5,430 bases of DNA from JAXJYR01 sp964593515 (GTDB lineage Bacteria > Bacillota_I > Bacilli_A > Erysipelotrichales > Erysipelotrichaceae). How positions within the stretch are numbered: the first letter of the stretch is position 1; every line of letters begins with the position of its first letter. Made by a program: the position numbers and the translations under genes. This document shows positions 1-4,544 of the stretch, one piece after another. The DNA lies in the NCBI GenBank assembly GCA_964593515.1, contig CAZQJH010000101.1, forward strand, positions 1 to 5,430, read 5' to 3'. Below the pieces are notes generated by a model that was given only the letters and a program-made list of their open reading frames with translations, ran no database searches and was not told where the DNA came from.

Positions 1-12
1 CGCCACACGCGC
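1..12 (-). tRNA. 5' end of a tRNA-Leu gene (partial)
   Basis: Read on the minus strand, positions 12 to 1 give GCGCGTGTGGCG. This fits the start of a bacterial tRNA-Leu: a 7-base acceptor strand (GCGCGTG), T8, G9, then GCG opening the D stem. The usual continuation (GAATTGGCAGACGC) would lie outside the window. This GC-rich patch ends exactly where a mature tRNA would begin, and a good leftward promoter lies just upstream. Only 12 bases are visible, so the anticodon cannot be seen and the assignment rests on the motif and context. Confidence 0.55.
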
Positions 13-32
13 AACTCTTAACTTGCTTAACT

Positions 33-61
33 ATATTAGCATATTTTTTTATAAAAAGCAA
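33..61 (-). promoter_or_regulatory. Leftward sigma-A-type promoter of the tRNA gene
   Basis: On the minus strand there is a -35 TTGCTT (56-61), a 17-base spacer and a -10 TAATAT (33-38). TGC precedes the -10, which makes an extended -10. Transcription would start near position 26, leaving a leader of about 14 bases before the tRNA 5' end. The leader region contains AGTTAAG twice in tandem (26-32 and 17-23). Confidence 0.5.
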
Positions 62-96
62 TAAATATTTAAAAAAAGTGGTTTGATGCGAAATGA

Positions 97-118
97 AATT
101 ATTTTCATGAAAATAATT
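97..118. promoter_or_regulatory. Perfect 22-bp palindrome, possible operator
   Basis: The half-site AATTATTTTCA is followed directly by its exact reverse complement, with no loop. The centre is at 107.5, about 58 bp upstream of the predicted asnA start of transcription and about 80 bp upstream of the tRNA one. It lies upstream of both promoters, so it is more likely bound as DNA by a dimeric regulator than folded as RNA. The core TTTTC-AT-GAAAA resembles the CodY box (TTTTC-W-GAAAA) but has one extra central base. The regulator is not known. Confidence 0.45.
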
Positions 119-129
119 GAAATAAAGCG

Positions 130-158
130 TGGCAATCTAAAGCTTTTTGTATTATAAT
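130..158 (+). promoter_or_regulatory. Promoter of asnA
   Basis: A consensus -10 TATAAT lies at 153-158. The 6-mer 17 bp upstream is TGGCAA (130-135), a poor -35 with 3 of 6 matches to TTGACA. The start of transcription would be near 165, giving a leader of about 20 bases. A strong -10 with a weak -35 and a palindrome just upstream would suit an activator-dependent promoter, but that is inference. Confidence 0.5.
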
Positions 159-171
159 AATTAAAGTATGG

Positions 172-180
172 AAGGTTGTG
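172..180 (+). promoter_or_regulatory. Ribosome binding site deciding the asnA start
   Basis: AAGGTTGTG matches AAGGAGGTG at 7 of 9 positions and lies 5 bases before the ATG at 186. The in-frame ATG at 168 is upstream of this site, has no Shine-Dalgarno of its own and lies only about 3 bases after the predicted transcription start. The ATG at 186 is therefore preferred. The ATG at 192 is the only close rival. Confidence 0.6.
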
Positions 181-185
181 GAAAT

Positions 186-1202
186 ATGGCAATGGAAAGT
201 TTAATTATTCCTAAACATTATGAGAATAAATTAGATATGATTTCAACTGAAGTTGCAATTAAATATGTTAAAGATTTATTTGAAAAACGTTTAGCACACC
301 ACTTAAACTTAGTGAGAGTTAGTGCTCCGTTATTTGTTTCAACTAATTCAGGTTTGAATGATGATTTAAATGGGGTAGAACGTCCAGTTCGTTTTGATAT
401 TTTAGAATTAAAAAATGATGATGTGGAAATAGTACATTCATTAGCTAAATGGAAAAGAATGGCTTTAAAACGTTATGGTTTTGATTATGGTCGTGGTTTA
501 TATACTGATATGAATGCAATTCGTCGTGATGAAGATTTAGATAATTTACATTCGGTATATGTAGACCAATGGGATTGGGAAAAGATTATTGATCGAAAAG
601 ATCGTAATTTAGAATTTTTAAAAAGTGCCGTTAATGCTATTATTGAAGCTTTAAAAGAAACAGAAATGGAAATTGATACGGTATTTGAGAATTTAACACC
701 TGTTATTCATCGTGATGTTACTTTTATTACTTCACAAGAGTTAGAAGATATGTATCCTAATTTAAGTGCAAAAGAACGTGAAAATGAATTTGCGAAAATT
801 CATAAAACGGTTTGTATTATGCAAATTGGTGATGTATTAAAAAGTGGTGAAAAACATGATGGAAGAGCCCCAGATTATGATGATTGGTCATTAAACTGTG
901 ATATTTTAATTTATTATCCTTTATTAGAAAAAGCAGTAGAAATTTCTAGTATGGGAATTAGGGTTGATGCCCAAAGTTTAGCTAGTCAATTAAAGAAAGC
1001 TAATTGTGAAAACCGTCGTGAATTACCATTTCATAAAATGTTATTAAATGATGAATTACCACTTACAATGGGTGGAGGAATTGGTCAATCACGTATTTGT
1101 ATGTTGCTGTTGAATAAAGCACATATTGGTGAAGTTCATGTCGCAAAATGGAGTGATGAAATGATTGAAACTTGTGAAGAAAATCATATTCATCTATTAT
1201 AG
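186..1202 (+). CDS. asnA: Aspartate-ammonia ligase (asparagine synthetase A)
   Basis: AsnA makes L-asparagine from L-aspartate, ammonia and ATP, releasing AMP and pyrophosphate, as a cytosolic homodimer with a class II aminoacyl-tRNA synthetase-like fold. The product is 338 residues, close to the usual 327-330. Family blocks are clear: GLNDDLNG (56-63, D59 matching E. coli D46), HSLAKWKR (84-91), AIRRDED (111-117, R113 matching R100), VDQWDWE (126-132, Q128 matching Q116), APDYDDW (228-234), EISSMGIRVD (252-261) and GGGIGQSR (296-303). It has the Firmicute form, lacking the E. coli insert between DYDDW and the LNGDIL block. One oddity is Cys238 in LNCDIL, where Gly is usual. The start at 186 is set by the ribosome binding site and by alignment of ESLIIPK with known N-termini. 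A small membrane-protein gene follows, coupled through its overlapping Shine-Dalgarno. No T-box leader is present. Confidence 0.97.
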   Translation: MAMESLIIPKHYENKLDMISTEVAIKYVKDLFEKRLAHHLNLVRVSAPLFVSTNSGLNDDLNGVERPVRFDILELKNDDVEIVHSLAKWKRMALKRYGFDYGRGLYTDMNAIRRDEDLDNLHSVYVDQWDWEKIIDRKDRNLEFLKSAVNAIIEALKETEMEIDTVFENLTPVIHRDVTFITSQELEDMYPNLSAKERENEFAKIHKTVCIMQIGDVLKSGEKHDGRAPDYDDWSLNCDILIYYPLLEKAVEISSMGIRVDAQSLASQLKKANCENRRELPFHKMLLNDELPLTMGGGIGQSRICMLLLNKAHIGEVHVAKWSDEMIETCEENHIHLL

Positions 1203-1211
1203 GAGTTTAGT

Positions 1212-1520
1212 ATGTTAAGTATTGTAATTGTGATTGTTATGATTATTCTGCAAATTGGAGTATCACGAATTAATCGTAAAAAAGGAGTTTTAAGTGTTGC
1301 GCCAATCTTATTATTAGTAGTAGGATTATTAAATGGGATTTTCACTTATCATCAAGTATCAAATCCTAGTTTTGATTTAGCTGGTTATAGTGTTGATCAC
1401 TTTGTTATTATGACTATTTTACCTTGGTTAATTGGTTGTATAATTTGTTTTGGAATTAGACAATTTGCTCAGTGGGAATTAAGTAAAGGTAAAGAATTAA
1501 TTAAGAAACTAGAAATATAA
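1212..1520 (+). CDS. Small three-helix membrane protein, function unknown
   Basis: I do not recognise the family. The 102-residue product has three hydrophobic segments: about 2-17, 26-45 and 63-83. The loop between the first two is basic (RINRKK, 19-24), and the C-terminal tail is rich in Lys. By the positive-inside rule the N-terminus faces out, the first loop and the tail are cytoplasmic, and the loop at 46-62 (with D55 and D62) is outside. There is no signal peptide, enzyme motif or metal site; the two cysteines (C76, C79) are within the third helix. It starts 9 bases after asnA. Its Shine-Dalgarno AGGAG (1201-1205) overlaps the asnA stop codon TAG (1200-1202), 6 bases from the ATG, so the two genes are co-transcribed and probably coupled in translation. 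A terminator follows at once. A link to asparagine or ammonia transport is possible only from position. Confidence 0.82.
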   Translation: MLSIVIVIVMIILQIGVSRINRKKGVLSVAPILLLVVGLLNGIFTYHQVSNPSFDLAGYSVDHFVIMTILPWLIGCIICFGIRQFAQWELSKGKELIKKLEI

Positions 1521-1521
1521 T

Positions 1522-1550
1522 AAAAAAGAAAGCATGTGCTTTCTTTTTTT
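1522..1550. terminator. Bidirectional intrinsic terminator between convergent genes
   Basis: A perfect 12-bp stem (1522-1533 pairing with 1538-1549) encloses a 4-base loop ATGT. One arm starts with six As and the other ends in seven Ts (1544-1550), so both strands read as hairpin plus T-tract. Rightward it ends the asnA operon one base after the membrane-protein stop. Leftward it ends rqcH, whose TAA stop (1551-1549) overlaps the base of the stem. Confidence 0.88.
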
Positions 1551-3198
1551 ATTTTCGATATTTATCGATTAATTCTTGGATATATTCACTATCGGGATCG
1601 ATATAAATAGTTTTATAAGTTGAAAGAGATACTAATGAACCGAAGTTAGCAGGGATTTTCTTTAAATCTTTAACTAAACAATAATCAATGGCAACACTAC
1701 TAGAATAACGAGCATTAGAATAATAGGCAGCTAACATAGCTCCATCACGTAAAGCTTGTTCATCTAATTCACTTTTAGTAATAATAACATGTGCACCATG
1801 ATGATCTTTGGCATGTAACCAATAGTTATTTTTCTTAGCTAATTTCCAAGTTACATAATCATTTTGTAAGTTGTTTTTCCCAACATAAATTTTATAATCA
1901 TCAAATTCATAAGTATCAAAGTGGGGTAATTCCACTTTTTTACGTTTACGAATAAGACTTTTCTTGGCTTTTAAATAACCTTTCTTAACTAATTCTTCTC
2001 TAATTTCAATTGCATCTTTCACATCACTTAAACTGAGTTGAGTTTCTAAATTTTCAAAGTAAGTAATTTCTTCTTCACAAAGAGAAATTTGTTGAAGCAA
2101 TACTTCTTGAGCTCGTTTACACTTATGATATTTTTGATAATACTTATTAGCATTATATTTTAAGTCATAACGCATATCAATAGGTATTTCAACAGGCTCA
2201 TTAGTTTCAAAACTAGTAAGAGTAATAAGTGGTTGTTTTTGAATTTGATGCATGTAAGCAAAGATTAAATCACCATATTCACGATAATGATCTAAATCAC
2301 AAGCTTCATCAAAAGCTTGTTGTAATTTAGGTAATTTAGTGCGGTTTTTATTTAATTCTTGACGCACAACTTTAAATAAATCACCACTTTGTTGTTTAAT
2401 ACGTACTTTTTCTTCTTTTTCAAAGAATAAGACATCAAAACCATGCATTAAATCATAACTTCTAACTTTAGTTTCTAAATGAGTTAAAGGAATGATATGG
2501 AATTGACTTTGTTCATCAATATCACTGATATATAATTGTTTACTATTTTTAATCAAAGTCATAATGTCTTTAAATGTTTCATGGTTAGCTAAACGATACA
2601 TTACTTCTTTAGCTAAAAGGGGTGAGAAACCGTGAAATTGCTTGTATAAAGCAATATTTTCATCAAAAGTATCATCGACAAAAGGATCTTTTTTATCAAG
2701 ATGAGCTTTAGGTAAAACAAATTTAGCACTAGGTAAAATAGTACGTTGATTATTTTCAAATGGTGGAATACGCTTCATAGCATCAATAATAATATTGTTT
2801 TCATCAACTAAAACAACATTAGCATATTTACCCATTAATTCCACATACATTTTCTTTTCATGAATGTCCCCTAATTCATCACGAGCTTCCATCGTAAAAA
2901 CAATAATTCGATCTAGTCCAACTTGTTCAATACTTTTAATAATAGCTCCATCACATTGTTTACGTAATAACATTAAAAAATTAGTTGGAACTTCTAAAGT
3001 AGTATAACTTTCTTTCGTAATATTAATTCGATTATAGACACTATGTAAAGATAAAAATAATTTATGATTTTCATGATTAGCACGAATGCTAAATAATAAT
3101 TCAAATTGCGAAATTTGTTGGATTTTATTTAATTTACAAGGTACATAAGCTTGTAATTCATTAACAATTGTTGATAAGACGATTCCATCAATTGCCAT
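1549..3198 (-). CDS. rqcH: Ribosome quality control factor RqcH (NFACT/FbpA family)
   Basis: RqcH binds 50S subunits carrying a stalled nascent chain and recruits tRNA-Ala to add C-terminal alanine tails that mark the chain for proteolysis. Older annotations call the family fibronectin-binding protein. The 549-residue product has the usual length. The NFACT-N domain opens with MAIDGIVLSTIVNEL and holds the Asp-Arg pair (D96-R97, in GLDRIIVF) that matches the essential D97-R98 of B. subtilis. Further NFACT-N motifs are LMGKYANVVLVD (121-132) and RTILPSAKFVLP (152-163). A charged helical segment (about 355-425) is the likely coiled-coil arm. NFACT-R follows at about 428-540, with VGKNNLQND (439-447), WLHAKD (460-465) and GAHVII (468-473). 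The start at 3198 has a perfect GAGGTGAT Shine-Dalgarno and the canonical family N-terminus. The frame stays open 43 codons further upstream, but that stretch covers the promoter. It has its own promoter and appears monocistronic. Confidence 0.96.
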   Translation of the reverse strand: MAIDGIVLSTIVNELQAYVPCKLNKIQQISQFELLFSIRANHENHKLFLSLHSVYNRINITKESYTTLEVPTNFLMLLRKQCDGAIIKSIEQVGLDRIIVFTMEARDELGDIHEKKMYVELMGKYANVVLVDENNIIIDAMKRIPPFENNQRTILPSAKFVLPKAHLDKKDPFVDDTFDENIALYKQFHGFSPLLAKEVMYRLANHETFKDIMTLIKNSKQLYISDIDEQSQFHIIPLTHLETKVRSYDLMHGFDVLFFEKEEKVRIKQQSGDLFKVVRQELNKNRTKLPKLQQAFDEACDLDHYREYGDLIFAYMHQIQKQPLITLTSFETNEPVEIPIDMRYDLKYNANKYYQKYHKCKRAQEVLLQQISLCEEEITYFENLETQLSLSDVKDAIEIREELVKKGYLKAKKSLIRKRKKVELPHFDTYEFDDYKIYVGKNNLQNDYVTWKLAKKNNYWLHAKDHHGAHVIITKSELDEQALRDGAMLAAYYSNARYSSSVAIDYCLVKDLKKIPANFGSLVSLSTYKTIYIDPDSEYIQELIDKYRK

Positions 3199-3202
3199 TT
3201 TT

Positions 3203-3210
3203 ATCACCTC
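3203..3210 (-). promoter_or_regulatory. Ribosome binding site fixing the rqcH start
   Basis: On the minus strand this reads GAGGTGAT, fully complementary to the 16S anti-Shine-Dalgarno, and is followed by four As and the ATG at 3198-3196. It settles the start at MAIDG and excludes the in-frame ATG at 3327, which would lie upstream of the rqcH promoter. Confidence 0.85.
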
Positions 3211-3217
3211 GTTAAAC

Positions 3218-3246
3218 ATTATATCAAAGTATTGGTAAAAAAACAA
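3218..3246 (-). promoter_or_regulatory. Promoter of rqcH
   Basis: On the minus strand there is a -35 TTGTTT (3241-3246), a 17-base spacer and a consensus -10 TATAAT (3218-3223). Transcription would start near 3211, directly at the ribosome binding site, so the 5' leader is only about a dozen bases. Confidence 0.65.
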
Positions 3247-3252
3247 AACAAT

Positions 3253-3280
3253 CCTACTTGAGTAAAAAAGTAGGTTTTTT
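3253..3280 (+). terminator. Orphan terminator-like hairpin between divergent promoters
   Basis: CCTACTT (3253-3259) pairs with AAGTAGG (3268-3274) around an 8-base loop, followed by six Ts (3275-3280). It reads as a rightward intrinsic terminator, with a weaker T-rich stretch on the other strand. It lies upstream of both the rqcH and gmk promoters, so neither predicted transcript includes it. It may insulate gmk from antisense transcription through rqcH or end an unrecognised short RNA. Confidence 0.5.
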
Positions 3281-3311
3281 ATGTGATAAGGATAAATATT
3301 GTAGAAAACAT

Positions 3312-3341
3312 TTGACAAGCAATACAATATATATGTAAAAT
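3312..3341 (+). promoter_or_regulatory. Promoter of the gmk-gmk-helicase operon
   Basis: A consensus -35 TTGACA (3312-3317) is followed after 18 bases by TAAAAT (3336-3341), 5 of 6 matches to the -10 consensus. Transcription would start near 3348, and the leader carries a strong Shine-Dalgarno AGGAGG (3352-3357) 8 bases before the ATG at 3366. No other promoter is obvious before the second kinase gene. Confidence 0.6.
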
Positions 3342-3365
3342 AAAAGGAAATAGGAGGGGAATAAA

Positions 3366-3944
3366 ATGAGTAAAGGATTATTATTTGTAATGAGTGGACC
3401 TAGTGGTGTTGGTAAAGGTACTTTAAGAGAATTGATGATGGAAGATGAAAGTCTAAACTTGGCTTATTCAATTTCAATGACAACTAGAAAACCACGTAAT
3501 GGTGAAGTTGATGGTGAACATTATTTCTTTACTAGTGTTGAACGTTTCCAAGAAGCAATTAAAAATGGAGAAATGTTAGAACATGCGGTTTTTTGTGATA
3601 ATTATTATGGAACACCTAAAGCTTATGTTGATGAGTTACGTGCTCAAGGAAAAAATGTATTATTAGAAATCGAAGTTGAAGGGGCTACTCAAGTAATGAA
3701 TCAAGTTGATGATGCTATTACTATTTTTATCACTCCACCAAGTATGGAAGAATTAGAAAAAAGAATTCGTGGGCGTAAAACAGAACCAGATGAAGTTATT
3801 CATCAACGTTTAGAAAAAGCTCGTAAAGAAATTAAACGTATGCAAGATTATCGATATATTGTATGTAATGATGATTTAGCCCTTGCATCAAACATAACTA
3901 AAACAATCATGAAATATTATATTGATAAAAACGAACAGCAATAA
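3366..3944 (+). CDS. gmk: Guanylate kinase, first tandem copy
   Basis: This kinase phosphorylates GMP (and dGMP) to GDP with ATP, the essential step from GMP to GTP in the cytosol. The product is 192 residues, a little shorter than the usual 200-210. The P-loop is GPSGVGKG (11-18). The GMP-binding region holds S37, R41, R44, E47 and Y53 (TTRKPRNGEVDGEHYF), then E72 and NYYGT (79-83). LEIEVEGA (100-107) and FITPPS (121-126) are typical. The lid carries R133, R137 and R148, and YIVCNDDL (164-171) is near the C-terminus. All expected substrate-binding residues are present, so it should be active. It heads an operon with its own promoter and a strong ribosome binding site. The last residues (DKNEQQ, 187-192) are encoded by the left arm and loop of a terminator-like hairpin, whose loop contains the stop codon. 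B. subtilis gmk is usually followed by rpoZ; here a second gmk follows. Confidence 0.96.
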   Translation: MSKGLLFVMSGPSGVGKGTLRELMMEDESLNLAYSISMTTRKPRNGEVDGEHYFFTSVERFQEAIKNGEMLEHAVFCDNYYGTPKAYVDELRAQGKNVLLEIEVEGATQVMNQVDDAITIFITPPSMEELEKRIRGRKTEPDEVIHQRLEKARKEIKRMQDYRYIVCNDDLALASNITKTIMKYYIDKNEQQ

Positions 3945-3959
3945 TGTTCGTTTTTATCA
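3923..3959 (+). terminator. Hairpin with the gmk1 stop codon in its loop
   Basis: A perfect 15-bp stem (3923-3937 with 3945-3959, core ACGAACA/TGTTCGT) encloses a 7-base loop GCAATAA. The loop's TAA is the stop codon of the first gmk. The right arm contains TTTTT (3951-3955) directly after the GC-containing core, so a shorter hairpin plus T-run would act as an intrinsic terminator. The Shine-Dalgarno of the second gmk starts 5 bases after the stem. It may reduce expression of downstream genes, act as an attenuator sensitive to translation of gmk1, or protect the transcript end. Confidence 0.7.
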
Positions 3960-3964
3960 TATTA

Positions 3965-3971
3965 GAGGTGA
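3965..3971 (+). promoter_or_regulatory. Ribosome binding site of the second gmk
   Basis: GAGGTGA lies 4 bases before the ATG at 3976. The frame is open from an earlier ATT/ATG context inside gmk1, but the family N-terminus (KGKLFIISGPSG) and this site place the start at 3976. Confidence 0.8.
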
Positions 3972-3975
3972 AATT

Positions 3976-4542
3976 ATGAAAAAAGGAAAATTATTTATTA
4001 TTAGTGGACCAAGTGGGGTTGGTAAAGGTTCAATTATTCAACCCTTAGTAAATAATAAAATATTAGATTTACATTATTCCATTTCTCATACCACTAGAAA
4101 GCCACGTGCTAATGAAGTTGATGGGGTAAATTATTTCTTTGTGGATGAAACTAGTTTTGTGAAGATGATTGATAATCATGAATTACTTGAATATGCACTA
4201 TTTTGTGATAATTACTATGGGACAAGTGTTCAATTTGTTGATGAAATGTTAGCTAAAGGACATAATGTTGTTTTAGAAATTGAAGTTGAAGGAGCTTTAC
4301 AAGTAAGAAAATTACGTAAAGATGCCATTGCTATTTTTATTACGCCACCAAGTATTAATGACTTGAAAAAGCGTTTGATTAATCGAAGTAGTGAAGATGA
4401 AGAAAAGATTAATAAACGACTTAAACAAGCTGAATATGAATTAAGTAAAATCAATGAATATGATTATATTGTATGTAATGATGATTTAGAAAAATGTATG
4501 CATGAAGTACAAACAATTATTGAAAGAAAAATTGAGGATTAA
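3976..4542 (+). CDS. gmk: Guanylate kinase, second tandem copy
   Basis: This is a 188-residue guanylate kinase that aligns without a gap to the preceding copy: about 98 of 188 identical positions, or 52%, by hand count. It keeps the P-loop GPSGVGKG (11-18), S37, R41, R44, E47 and Y53, E72, NYYGT (79-83), LEIEVEGA (100-107), FITPPS (121-126), R133, R137, R148 and YIVCNDDL (164-171). It therefore looks catalytically intact and is not a decaying copy. Differences include PRANE for PRNGE at 43-47 in the GMP-binding loop, RLINRSSE for RIRGRKTE at 133-140 in the lid, and a shorter C-terminus. It starts 31 bases after the first gene with no clear promoter between, behind the hairpin at the gmk1 stop. 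The helicase gene follows after 2 bases. Whether the two copies differ in substrate, in control by (p)ppGpp or only in dosage cannot be read from the sequence. Confidence 0.95.
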   Translation: MKKGKLFIISGPSGVGKGSIIQPLVNNKILDLHYSISHTTRKPRANEVDGVNYFFVDETSFVKMIDNHELLEYALFCDNYYGTSVQFVDEMLAKGHNVVLEIEVEGALQVRKLRKDAIAIFITPPSINDLKKRLINRSSEDEEKINKRLKQAEYELSKINEYDYIVCNDDLEKCMHEVQTIIERKIED

Positions 4543-4544
4543 AT

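Noticed and set aside
1..50. Start of 23S rRNA on the minus strand
   Set aside because: GTTAAG...TAAG looks similar to a 23S 5' end, but the following GTGGATGCC block is missing; tRNA-Leu fits better.
168..185. Earlier in-frame ATG for asnA, adding six residues
   Set aside because: It has no Shine-Dalgarno and lies about 3 bases from the predicted transcription start; the added residues do not match AsnA N-termini.
120..185. T-box or other riboswitch controlling asnA
   Set aside because: The predicted leader is only about 20 bases, too short for any T-box, and no specifier or antiterminator motif is present.
3199..3327. N-terminal 43-residue extension of RqcH
   Set aside because: It would read through the rqcH -10, -35 and the hairpin; the family N-terminus (MAIDGIV) and a perfect ribosome binding site place the start at 3198.
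3922..3975. Extended start of the second gmk overlapping the first
   Set aside because: It is translated hairpin sequence without a ribosome binding site; GAGGTGA before the ATG at 3976 is decisive.
4230..4454. Minus-strand 74-codon open frame
   Set aside because: It lies wholly inside the second gmk, has no ribosome binding site, and its Ser/Leu-rich product is typical of an antisense shadow.
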